Positions 17,003 through 25,596 of a stretch of 64,000 nucleotides of DNA are shown here, piece by piece (position 1 is the first letter of the stretch; each line of letters starts with the position of its first letter). The DNA comes from Ferruginibacter sp. Its GTDB lineage: Bacteria; Bacteroidota; Bacteroidia; Chitinophagales; Chitinophagaceae. The translations under genes were made by a program, and so were the position numbers. Under the pieces are notes generated by a model, which saw only the letters and a list, made by a program, of their open reading frames with translations, ran no database searches and was not told where the DNA came from. The DNA is taken from the NCBI RefSeq assembly GCF_028288465.1, contig NZ_JAQBNR010000015.1:124001-188000 (forward strand), written 5' to 3'.

Positions 17003-19483
17003 ATGATAAAACGATTGCTTGTTAGCTGCATGGTATTGCTTGCTGTTGCTGATGGATTGAAGGCGCAGCCTGGTGAAAAATTATGGTATAAACAACCGGC
17101 TAAAAAATGGACGGAAGCCTTGCCCATTGGCAACGGCCGTTTGGGCGCCATGGTATTTGGCGGTGCGGCCAATGAACTGATTCAATTAAATGAAGCCACC
17201 TTGTGGGCAGGTGGGCCGGTAAGAACTAATGTGAACCCCGGCGCTTACGACAATTTATTAAAGGCAAGACAAGCCTTGTTCAACGACGAGCACTATGACA
17301 GTGCTTATCAATATGCCAAAGGCATGCAGGGTTATTACTCAGAAAGCTACCTGCCGCTGGGCGATTTAAAAATTCACCAGCAATTAAAAGACAGTAACAT
17401 TACCGGTTATTACCGTGACCTCAATATCAGCGATGCGATCGCCACCACCCGTTTTACCGCAGATGGTACGGTTTTCACAAGGCAGATCATCAGCTCCGGG
17501 GCCGACCAGGTAATTGCCATTCATCTTACCGCCAGCAAACCAGGGCGGTTAAATTTTACCATTGGCACCGGCGGCTTATTGAAATACCAGCAATCCATCA
17601 TCAGCAACAATGAAATTGCGATGAAGGGAAAAGTGCCTTCGCATATTCAACCGGTATATGTAGGTACTGAAAATGCGGTGGATGAAAAAGACCCCACTGG
17701 TTGCAGGGGCATGCGTTTTGAATGGCGGGTAAAAGCCATTAGTAAAGGCGCAACCGTTACTACAGATGCAACAGGCATCACCGTAAAAAATGGTACCGAT
17801 GTGTTGATCCTGCTATCTGCAGCAACCAGTTTTAATGGTTTTGATAAATGCCCGGATTCAGAAGGAAAGGATGAAGATAAAATTGCAACCGGTTACCTGA
17901 CTGCTGCGGCTAAAAAGAATTGGTCATCGCTGTTAAGCAGCCACCTGGCTGACTTTCATCATTTTTTTAACCGCGTAAATTTTACGTTGGCAACGCCGGC
18001 GAATAACACAAACGCAGCCTTGCCGACGGACGATCGGTTACTAGGATACACCGAAGGCGCCAAAGATCCATCTTTTGAAACACTCTATTTTCAATATGGT
18101 CGTTACCTGCTCATCAGTTGTTCCCGCACACCAGGCGTGCCTGCTAATTTGCAGGGTATCTGGAACAAAGAATTGCAGCCACCATGGAGCAGCAACTACA
18201 CCACCAACATCAATGTGCAAATGAATTACTGGCCGGCCGAGGTCACCAATCTTTCGGAGATGCATTTGCCGCTGATGGATTTTATTGGCAATGTTGCCAC
18301 GACAGGGAAAGTAACATCGAAAGAATTTTATCATACCAGCGGCTGGGCTTTGCATCACAACAGTGATATCTGGGCGCTCACCAACCCGGTAGGTGATATT
18401 GGAAAAGGCGATCCCATGTGGGCCAACTGGACGATGGGTTCACCCTGGTTATCGCAACATTTATGGACGCATTACAGCTTTACAAAAGATAAAAAATTTT
18501 TGAAAGAATATGCTTACCCGTTAATGAAAGGAGCGGCTGAATTTTGTCTTAGTTTTTTGGTAGAAGACAAAGACGGCTACCTGGTAACTGCACCGTCATT
18601 TTCGCCTGAAAATAGTTTTATTGACGACAAAGGAAAAGAAGGAGCTGCTTCCATTGCAACCACTATGGACATGTCAATCATCCGCGATTTATTCAGCAAC
18701 CTGATTGATGCGTCAAAAGAGCTGAATGAAGATACTGAATTTAGAAACCTGTTGATAGCGAAAAAAGAAAAGTTGTATCCTTTCCATATTGGCAAAAAAG
18801 GAAATCTTCAGGAATGGTATAAAGATTGGGAAGATGTAGATCCGCACCACCGCCACGTTTCGCACCTGTTTGGTTTATATCCCGGCAGCCAGATATCGCC
18901 TGTACTAACACCAGACTTAGCGAACGCTGCAAAGAAAACACTGGAGCTAAGGGGAGATGCCGGAACAGGCTGGAGTCTTGCCTGGAAAATCAATTTCTGG
19001 GCCCGCCTACTGGATGGTAACCATGCGTATCTGATGATAGGAAAATTATTGCACCTCACCGGCCAGGAAGGTACCAATTATGCCAATGGCGGTGGCTCGT
19101 ATGTGAACCTGTTTGATGCACATCCGCCGTTTCAGATTGATGGTAATTTTGGTGGCATTTCCGGCATGAGCGAAATGCTGCTGCAAAGCCATTTAGGCGA
19201 ACTGCATCTATTGCCTGCCTTGCCCGACGCCTGGCAACAGGGTAGCATTAAAGGTTTAAAAGCAAGAGGCAATTTTGAGGTAGCCATTAACTGGAAAAAT
19301 CATTTGTTAACCGGTGCTGTAATCAAATCAAATGCGGGCGGTGTTTGTAAAGTAAGAGCAGCGATTCCATTTAGTATGGTTGGTGTTGCTGCAAAGTCTG
19401 TTGCAGATAATAATGGCTACTACTTATCCTTCAATTCACAAAAAGGCAAAAGTTATGTTGTTGTACCCGGAGGTGAAAAATAG
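17003..19483 (+). CDS. GH95 alpha-L-fucosidase (or alpha-galactosidase)
   Basis: This 826-residue secreted enzyme of family GH95 hydrolyses terminal alpha-1,2-fucose (some members L-galactose or galactose) by inversion. It has a signal peptide (LKAQ) and then the N-terminal motif [19 protein letters not shown]. The catalytic residues of the Bifidobacterium AfcA enzyme have counterparts here: Asn402 and Asn404 in [12 protein letters not shown], Glu536 in SFSPENSF, and Asp713 in FQIDGNFG. The length is normal for the family. It is the second fucosidase fold in this island. Linkage specificity is inferred from the family, not from the sequence. Confidence 0.95.
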   Translation: MIKRLLVSCMVLLAVADGLKAQPGEKLWYKQPAKKWTEALPIGNGRLGAMVFGGAANELIQLNEATLWAGGPVRTNVNPGAYDNLLKARQALFNDEHYDSAYQYAKGMQGYYSESYLPLGDLKIHQQLKDSNITGYYRDLNISDAIATTRFTADGTVFTRQIISSGADQVIAIHLTASKPGRLNFTIGTGGLLKYQQSIISNNEIAMKGKVPSHIQPVYVGTENAVDEKDPTGCRGMRFEWRVKAISKGATVTTDATGITVKNGTDVLILLSAATSFNGFDKCPDSEGKDEDKIATGYLTAAAKKNWSSLLSSHLADFHHFFNRVNFTLATPANNTNAALPTDDRLLGYTEGAKDPSFETLYFQYGRYLLISCSRTPGVPANLQGIWNKELQPPWSSNYTTNINVQMNYWPAEVTNLSEMHLPLMDFIGNVATTGKVTSKEFYHTSGWALHHNSDIWALTNPVGDIGKGDPMWANWTMGSPWLSQHLWTHYSFTKDKKFLKEYAYPLMKGAAEFCLSFLVEDKDGYLVTAPSFSPENSFIDDKGKEGAASIATTMDMSIIRDLFSNLIDASKELNEDTEFRNLLIAKKEKLYPFHIGKKGNLQEWYKDWEDVDPHHRHVSHLFGLYPGSQISPVLTPDLANAAKKTLELRGDAGTGWSLAWKINFWARLLDGNHAYLMIGKLLHLTGQEGTNYANGGGSYVNLFDAHPPFQIDGNFGGISGMSEMLLQSHLGELHLLPALPDAWQQGSIKGLKARGNFEVAINWKNHLLTGAVIKSNAGGVCKVRAAIPFSMVGVAAKSVADNNGYYLSFNSQKGKSYVVVPGGEK

Positions 19484-19550
19484 TATAAAATAGAAAGGGA
19501 ATTTACTTTCCACTAAATGTTTCAGTTATTTGCGAGATATTCTCATAATC

Positions 19551-19639
19551 AATCTGCAGGCTCATCATAAACCTATAGGATTTAAGTAAGTTGTGACGAG
19601 AAGAATGTATCAACAAAATCCTATAGGTTTGCGCAGATT
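19551..19639. repeat. Inverted-repeat element between GH95 and beta-helix genes
   Basis: aaacctataggattt at 19569-19583 is perfectly complementary to 19616-19630, with a 32-base loop, and an outer pair, aatctgc/gcagatt (19551-19557, 19633-19639), extends it. No T-run follows, so it is not a classical terminator. The left flank, caatctgcaggctcatc, recurs with one mismatch at 25559-25575. Confidence 0.65.
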
Positions 19640-19681
19640 TTACATCACCTTGATAAAATGTAACTGTCAGCCACAAATCGT

Positions 19682-22030
19682 ATGATCAAAAGAAATTGCT
19701 TACTAATAATTTTCATGCAATGCATTTTTAATTGCAGCGGGCAAATAAAATTATTGGTAGCATTAAATGGCAACGATACTAACTCCGGAACAATCACCCA
19801 ACCATTTCAATCGCCTGCGGCAGCGATAGCTAAAGCCATAACGCTAACTGGTAAAGACGTAGTGATTGAAATAAGAAAAGGCGTATATCACCTGGATAAA
19901 ACCATTGGCATAACGGCAGCTTCTTACCAGGCACATTCCCTTACCATCCGCGGTTATAAAAATGAAAAGGTTATCATTAGTGGTGCACAAAAAATTACAC
20001 CGAAATGGCAGCCGTATAAAAATGGCATACTTCAATCGCACATCGTATTAAATGAAAAGCCCGACAGGTTATTGATGAATGGAATCAACCTGCCAATGGC
20101 CCGCTATCCGAACTTTGATTCAACTGCAAGGGTATTTAATGGTACCGCTGCCGATGTCATCAGCGACGAAATAGTACGCAACTGGCAACACCCACAAGGC
20201 GGATTTATTCATGCGTTGCACGATGGCGAGTGGGGCGATTTTCATTATTTAATTACCGGTAAAACAAATGACGGTAAACTTAGTTACGAAGGCGGCTGGC
20301 AAAACAACCGGCCTGCACCCATGCATCCTCAATATCGTTTTGTAGAAAATATTGTGGAAGAACTGGATGCACCAGGCGAATGGTGGTATGACAACAATGC
20401 TCAAATATTGTATTGCTATCCACCACGCGGAGCCGTTGTTGAAAAGGCTCAGTTTGAAGTAAGTCATTTGACGGACTTATTGCACATCATTGGCGATGCT
20501 CATCAGCCGGTAAAAAATATTTCCATTCAAAATATGACATTTACCGGTACCAGCCGGAGTTTTATGCTTACCAAAGAGCCATTGCTTCGTAGCGACTGGA
20601 CGATTTACCGGGGTGGTGCAATTTTACTGGATGGAACAGAAAATATCCGCGTCACTAACTGCAGTTTTTCAAGCCTTGGCGGTAACGCCATCTTGCTAAG
20701 CAATTACAATAAAAGCGATTCCATACTCCACAACGAAATCAATGATATCGGTGCCAGTGCGGTAGCATTTGTTGGTAATCCAGCTGCAGTGCGGTCGCCT
20801 GCATTCCGGTACGAGTTGTCTGTTCCCTGGAAGGAAATGGATTATACACCGGGTCCTAAAACAAATGATTACCCGCAACACTGTTTGGTGCAGGATAATT
20901 TAATTCACCACATCGGCACGATTGAAAAACAGGTGGCCGGTATTGAGATTGACATGTCGGCATGGATCACCGTTAGTCACAATACCATTTACAACACACC
21001 CCGGTCCGGTATTAATATCGGGGATGGTTGCTGGGGCGGGCATATAATTGAGTTCAACGACGTTTTTAATACGGTGCTTGAAACCGGCGACCATGGTGCT
21101 TTTAATTCCTGGGGGCGTGACAGGTTCTGGAGTCCCGACCGTTCAGTGATTGACAGCATTGTAGCTGCAAAGCCGGGCATAGAATTGCTGGATGTGATTG
21201 CACCAAACATCCTTCGCAACAATCGTTTTCAATGCGATCATGGCTGGGATATCGACCTGGATGACGGCAGCAGCAATTACCTTATCTATAATAATATTTG
21301 TTTAAACGGTGGCTTGAAATTGAGGGAAGGATACCACCGCACGGTGACCAATAATATTATCATCAATAATACTTTTCACCCGCATGTATGGCTAAAAAAC
21401 AGCGGTGATATTTTTGAGCACAATATTGTTAGCACACCCTATGCACCCATTTTAATGAACAGCTGGGGCAAAGTCATCAACAATAATTTTTTTCTTACCA
21501 AAGACGGACTGGAGAAAGCGCAACAGTTGGGGCTGGATAAAAATAGCATTACAGGAGACGTTCAATTCGTAGATGCCGCGGCTGGTAATTATACAATCAA
21601 GGCTGGCTCACCCGCACTTAAAACCGGCTTTAAAAATGTGGATGGCAATGCAGGTGTAATATCACCTGCATTAAAAAGGAAAGCAGCATCTCCAGCAATC
21701 AAGCCATTGTTTACCGATATTGCATCCGGAAAGGTAAGTACCATTGAATGGTTGGGTGCACGCTTTAAAAATATTGAAACATTGGGTGAACGTTCTGCAG
21801 CAGGCATGCATGACAATCATGGCGCCATGCTGGTAGAGTTACCTGAAAAAGCCCTTGCAACAAAAAGTAATTTGCAAAAAGGGGATGTAATAATTCAATT
21901 GGATAACACACCTCTCAAAGCCATCAGCGATTTATTGCAAACCTATCAAAATATTAAATGGATGGGGAGTGCGGAATGCATAATCATCCGCAACCAGGCA
22001 GAAAAAAAGATAACCATTTATTTTAAATAG
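19682..22030 (+). CDS. Secreted right-handed beta-helix protein, GH141-like, with C-terminal PDZ-like domain
   Basis: This 782-residue protein has a signal peptide (NCSGQ). Residues 25-110 begin a parallel beta-helix (NGNDTNSGTITQPFQSPAAAI), followed by LLMNGINLPMARYPNFD, APGEWWYDN, then many repeated turns rich in Asn and Ile, and GDGCWGGHIIEFNDVFNT with ETGDHGAFNSWGRDRFW near residue 470. These motifs resemble family GH141, whose characterised members include an alpha-L-fucosidase and a xylanase. The last 80 residues (GDVIIQLDNTPLKAISDL) look like a PDZ domain. The context of GH29 and GH95 genes favours a fucosidase. Family assignment is from memory of the motifs and should be treated as probable. 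Confidence 0.7.
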   Translation: MIKRNCLLIIFMQCIFNCSGQIKLLVALNGNDTNSGTITQPFQSPAAAIAKAITLTGKDVVIEIRKGVYHLDKTIGITAASYQAHSLTIRGYKNEKVIISGAQKITPKWQPYKNGILQSHIVLNEKPDRLLMNGINLPMARYPNFDSTARVFNGTAADVISDEIVRNWQHPQGGFIHALHDGEWGDFHYLITGKTNDGKLSYEGGWQNNRPAPMHPQYRFVENIVEELDAPGEWWYDNNAQILYCYPPRGAVVEKAQFEVSHLTDLLHIIGDAHQPVKNISIQNMTFTGTSRSFMLTKEPLLRSDWTIYRGGAILLDGTENIRVTNCSFSSLGGNAILLSNYNKSDSILHNEINDIGASAVAFVGNPAAVRSPAFRYELSVPWKEMDYTPGPKTNDYPQHCLVQDNLIHHIGTIEKQVAGIEIDMSAWITVSHNTIYNTPRSGINIGDGCWGGHIIEFNDVFNTVLETGDHGAFNSWGRDRFWSPDRSVIDSIVAAKPGIELLDVIAPNILRNNRFQCDHGWDIDLDDGSSNYLIYNNICLNGGLKLREGYHRTVTNNIIINNTFHPHVWLKNSGDIFEHNIVSTPYAPILMNSWGKVINNNFFLTKDGLEKAQQLGLDKNSITGDVQFVDAAAGNYTIKAGSPALKTGFKNVDGNAGVISPALKRKAASPAIKPLFTDIASGKVSTIEWLGARFKNIETLGERSAAGMHDNHGAMLVELPEKALATKSNLQKGDVIIQLDNTPLKAISDLLQTYQNIKWMGSAECIIIRNQAEKKITIYFK

Positions 22031-22066
22031 AAACACCGGATAAACAATAAAAAAGAATAACAACAC

Positions 22067-23434
22067 ATGAAAATTTACGGACGATCAGGATGGCTGGCAA
22101 TTGTAATGTTGCTCGCATTGTATAATACTGCTAACTGCCAGGTGGCGCAAACCCCGCCCATGGGCTGGAACAGTTACAACTGTTTTGGTTCCGCAGTGCA
22201 TGAAGATGAGGTAAAAGCCAATGCAGATTATGTGGCGAAGAATTTAAAACAATATGGCTGGCAATATGTGGTGGTGGATTTTTTGTGGAGTTACGATAAT
22301 CCTGTTGGCAGCACCATCGGCAACCCATTTCAAAAGCAACTGGAAGATGGTTCTTATGTGCCTTGGTTAACGATGGATAAATGGGGAAGGCTGATGCCGC
22401 AACCAACGAAATTCCCTTCAGCCTTTGGCGGCAATGGTTTTAAACCTTTGGGCGATTATGTGCATGCACTGGGATTGAAGTTTGGTATTCATGTGATGCG
22501 GGGTATTCCGCGACAGGCCGTATGGTCTAAGTCACCAGTGATGGGCACCAATGGTATTACGGCGGATATGATTGCCGATACCAGTTCTACCTGTCCCTGG
22601 ATGAACCACATGTATGGCCTGAATATGAGCAAACCGGGCGCACAGGAATACCTGAATTCTATATTGCAATTGTATGCTTCCTGGGGAGTCGATTTTATAA
22701 AAGTAGATGATATCTCAAGGCCTTACCGTACCTCTGAAATAGAAGGGTACGAGAAAGCCATTGCAGCCTCCGGCAGGCCGATGCCGTTAAGTATTTCGCC
22801 CGGCGAAACTGCCTTAACTGCGAAAGATCACGTAACCAAACATGCCAGCATGTGGCGCATGGCCGATGATTTTTGGGACAACTGGGAGATGGTGTTGCAT
22901 ATGTTCAATTACGCCAAAAGCTGGGAAGGAACCGGCGGCCCGGGCCACTGGCCTGATTGTGATATGATACAGATTGGCAAACTTTCCAAGCGTGGCCCTG
23001 TCGGCCCGGAGCGATATAGCCGTTTTACAGAAGATGAATTGTATACGCACATGAATTTCTGGTGCATCTATCGTTCGCCCTTAATGCTGGGCGGTAATAT
23101 GCCAGATAACCGGGAACTGGAGCTAAAACTATTTACCAATGACGAAGTGTTGGCGGTAAACCAGCAAGGCGACAACCCGAGACAGTTGTATAAGCAGGAT
23201 GGCAGCATGATATGGGTTTCCAATGTACAAGGCAGTAAAGATTTGTATGTCGGTCTTTTTAACATCGGCGACAATGCGCATGAAGTTGTACTTGATTTAG
23301 CTTCTCTTAAACTAAAGGGCAGTGTTGGGATAAGAGATTTATGGAAGAAGACTGACCTTGGTTCATTTAAGAAAAAGTACACACAAAAAATAAATCCGCA
23401 TGCATCGGTGTTGTTGCGGTTAACAGTTAAATAA
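22067..23434 (+). CDS. GH27 alpha-galactosidase
   Basis: This 455-residue secreted retaining enzyme of family GH27 cleaves terminal alpha-galactose (or alpha-N-acetylgalactosamine or beta-arabinopyranose in some members). The signal peptide ends near NCQ, followed directly by the family start TPPMGWNSYNCFG. Nucleophile Asp214 lies in FIKVDDI, and the acid/base Asp267 in WRMADDFWDNW. It is 36 bases after the GH141-like gene and 20 bases before the GH43 gene, so the three are probably one transcript. Confidence 0.93.
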   Translation: MKIYGRSGWLAIVMLLALYNTANCQVAQTPPMGWNSYNCFGSAVHEDEVKANADYVAKNLKQYGWQYVVVDFLWSYDNPVGSTIGNPFQKQLEDGSYVPWLTMDKWGRLMPQPTKFPSAFGGNGFKPLGDYVHALGLKFGIHVMRGIPRQAVWSKSPVMGTNGITADMIADTSSTCPWMNHMYGLNMSKPGAQEYLNSILQLYASWGVDFIKVDDISRPYRTSEIEGYEKAIAASGRPMPLSISPGETALTAKDHVTKHASMWRMADDFWDNWEMVLHMFNYAKSWEGTGGPGHWPDCDMIQIGKLSKRGPVGPERYSRFTEDELYTHMNFWCIYRSPLMLGGNMPDNRELELKLFTNDEVLAVNQQGDNPRQLYKQDGSMIWVSNVQGSKDLYVGLFNIGDNAHEVVLDLASLKLKGSVGIRDLWKKTDLGSFKKKYTQKINPHASVLLRLTVK

Positions 23435-23454
23435 ATTTTAAATAGCAATCCAAA

Positions 23455-24453
23455 ATGATCAACCAACAAATAACCAAACGTAGGTATTATTACACAGCAA
23501 TTCTTGCAGTAATTTTTTGCAGCGCTGCGTTTATTGTTACTGCACAAACCAATAAAAATTTTATTTCCAATCCAATTCTGCCCGGCTATTTTGCAGACCC
23601 AACCATTGTAAAAGAAGGCGATACTTATTTTATTTATTCCACCATTGATCCATGGGGCGGCGATGAAGTAGCGGTATTTGAAACCAACAATTTTAAAAAA
23701 TTTACCCGTCGCCATATAAACTGGCCCACCAAAAAAGCCTGTACCAGCCCGACTTCCGGCGATTCGAAGGTTTGGGCGCCTTCTGTAACGAAAGGCCCCG
23801 GTGGAAAATTTTATATGTATGTTTCCGTAGGCAGTGAAGTGTGGGCGGGCGTGAGTGATAAGCCGCTCGGCCCATGGAAAAATTTAAAGGCGGATAATTC
23901 GCCGTTGGTGACGAAAAATGATTATCCCGAAGTACACAACATAGATGCCGATGTATTTATAGATACTGATGGTGCTGCTTATTTATATTGGGGTTCAGGC
24001 TTTAACTGGGTGAATGGTCACTGCATGGCAGTAAAATTAAAGCGGGATATGGTAACATTTGATGGCCAGCCAAAAGAGGTAACGCCGCCCCATTATTTTG
24101 AAGCACCACATATGATTAAACGCAACGGAAAGTATTACCTGATGTTTTCCGAAGGCAAAGCCATTGATGCTACCTACCAGGTTGGATATGCCACAGGTGA
24201 CACGCCCTTTGGCCCGTTTACAGCAGGTGTTAACGACCCGATATTGTCTACCTCAAAAGACAGTACAACCTACGGCCCCGGGCATCACACCGTGTTTTCA
24301 GTTAAGGGGCAGGACTATATTTTATACCATCGCATTCACCCGCAAAATAAAGCCTACGTGCTAAGACAATTGTGTATTGACAGCCTGCAATTTGATGCCA
24401 ATGGAAATATTCTAAAAGTAAAACCAGGTGGCGTGAAGAAATTTATAAAGTGA
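23455..24453 (+). CDS. GH43 family glycoside hydrolase
   Basis: This 332-residue secreted five-bladed propeller enzyme of family GH43 has the usual carboxylate triad: Asp48 in GYFADPTI (base), Asp164 in NIDADVFID (pKa modulator) and Glu216 in YFEAPHM (acid). The signal region reads through VTAQ near residue 31. Family members act on arabinofuranosides, xylosides or galactans; the substrate here cannot be fixed. It follows the GH27 gene by 20 bases. Confidence 0.93.
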   Translation: MINQQITKRRYYYTAILAVIFCSAAFIVTAQTNKNFISNPILPGYFADPTIVKEGDTYFIYSTIDPWGGDEVAVFETNNFKKFTRRHINWPTKKACTSPTSGDSKVWAPSVTKGPGGKFYMYVSVGSEVWAGVSDKPLGPWKNLKADNSPLVTKNDYPEVHNIDADVFIDTDGAAYLYWGSGFNWVNGHCMAVKLKRDMVTFDGQPKEVTPPHYFEAPHMIKRNGKYYLMFSEGKAIDATYQVGYATGDTPFGPFTAGVNDPILSTSKDSTTYGPGHHTVFSVKGQDYILYHRIHPQNKAYVLRQLCIDSLQFDANGNILKVKPGGVKKFIK

Positions 24454-24562
24454 TTGTAAAAAAATAAATGGCTGGTAGCGTAACAATTTTAAGGACATCC
24501 TTTTTTATTGGTTTAAGTTTACCCGATATTTACTGTCTCAAATAAAATTCATTTTATAAAAG

Positions 24563-25480
24563 ATGTACACTAAAAAATACCTGCTTTTTACGCTTGTTCC
24601 ATTGTTAACTTTTACTGCGTTTGGTCAGCAAAGTACGGATGCAACACTCAATTCCATTCCGGTAGTAAAGCCCGGCGCCACACTGGTAAAACTACCACAG
24701 CAATTTGCATTTGCCGAAGGCCCGGCGGTGGATAAAAAGGGCGATATCTATTTTACCGATCAGCCCAATGATAAAATATGGAAGTATGATGTCAATGGAA
24801 AGCTGTCTTTGTTTATGAACAAGACCGGCCGTGCCAATGGTTTGTATTTTGATAAACAGCAACGCATCGTTGCCTGTGCCGATGAACAGAATGAACTACG
24901 TGCTATTACGCTGAAAAAGAAAGTAACCGTATTGCTGGATAATTTTGAAGGTCAGAAATTGAACGGTCCCAATGATTTGTGGGTGGATAGCAAAGGCGGT
25001 ATTTATTTTACCGATCCGTATTATCAACGTGATTACTGGCAACGAAAGAAACCCGACATGAAAGGTTGCTATGTGTATTACCTGCCAAAAGGAAGCCGCA
25101 AAGCGGTGATCCTTGATAGCACGTTGATACAGCCCAATGGCATTGTAGGCAAGGCAGATGGTAAGACGCTGTATGTGGCCGACATCAACGATAATAAAAC
25201 CTGGCGCTATCAAATCAATGCAGACGGTAGTTTATCCAACCGCCAACTCTTTGCAGCCCAGGGCTCCGACGGTATGACGATTGACAGGCAAGGCAACATT
25301 TACCTCGCTGGTGTAGGGGTAACCGTGTACAATGCGCAGGGCGTAAAATTGGGCAACATACCTGTGCCTTCCAAATGGGTGGGCAACCTATGTTTTGGTG
25401 GCCAACGTCGTGACTTGCTGCTAATTACTGCTTCTGAATCAGTGTATACTTTGCAGATGGCTGTGAAAGGGGAGGGGTGA
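24563..25480 (+). CDS. SMP-30/gluconolactonase-like secreted protein
   Basis: This 305-residue protein has a signal peptide (TAFGQ) and the SMP-30/LRE six-bladed propeller motifs: AEGPAVDKKGDIYFTD near residue 50, NGPNDLWVDSKGGIYFTDP near 134, and QPNGIV near 190. The Glu, Asn and Asp residues in these motifs normally bind one divalent metal. Members open sugar lactones. If the neighbouring dehydrogenase makes a lactone this protein could hydrolyse it, but it appears to be exported whereas the dehydrogenase is cytoplasmic, so a direct link is doubtful. Confidence 0.88.
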   Translation: MYTKKYLLFTLVPLLTFTAFGQQSTDATLNSIPVVKPGATLVKLPQQFAFAEGPAVDKKGDIYFTDQPNDKIWKYDVNGKLSLFMNKTGRANGLYFDKQQRIVACADEQNELRAITLKKKVTVLLDNFEGQKLNGPNDLWVDSKGGIYFTDPYYQRDYWQRKKPDMKGCYVYYLPKGSRKAVILDSTLIQPNGIVGKADGKTLYVADINDNKTWRYQINADGSLSNRQLFAAQGSDGMTIDRQGNIYLAGVGVTVYNAQGVKLGNIPVPSKWVGNLCFGGQRRDLLLITASESVYTLQMAVKGEG

Positions 25481-25596
25481 AGCGTAAAATAATTCTAGTC
25501 AATTACTATTCAGCCAACCTAAATGAGATATGTCATCATCATGGCAATCCTATTCAAGCAATCAGCAGGCTCATCTAAAAATCGCAAGTTGACGAA

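Noticed and set aside
19569-19630. Rho-independent terminator after the GH95 gene
   Set aside because: The loop is 32 bases and there is no T-run; it is better described as an inverted-repeat element.
23068-23715. Antisense frame of 215 codons on the minus strand
   Set aside because: It covers the end of the GH27 gene and the start of the GH43 gene; both sense genes have full catalytic motifs.
4994-25480. Classical polysaccharide utilisation locus
   Set aside because: No SusC- or SusD-like gene is present, so the stricter term is not used.
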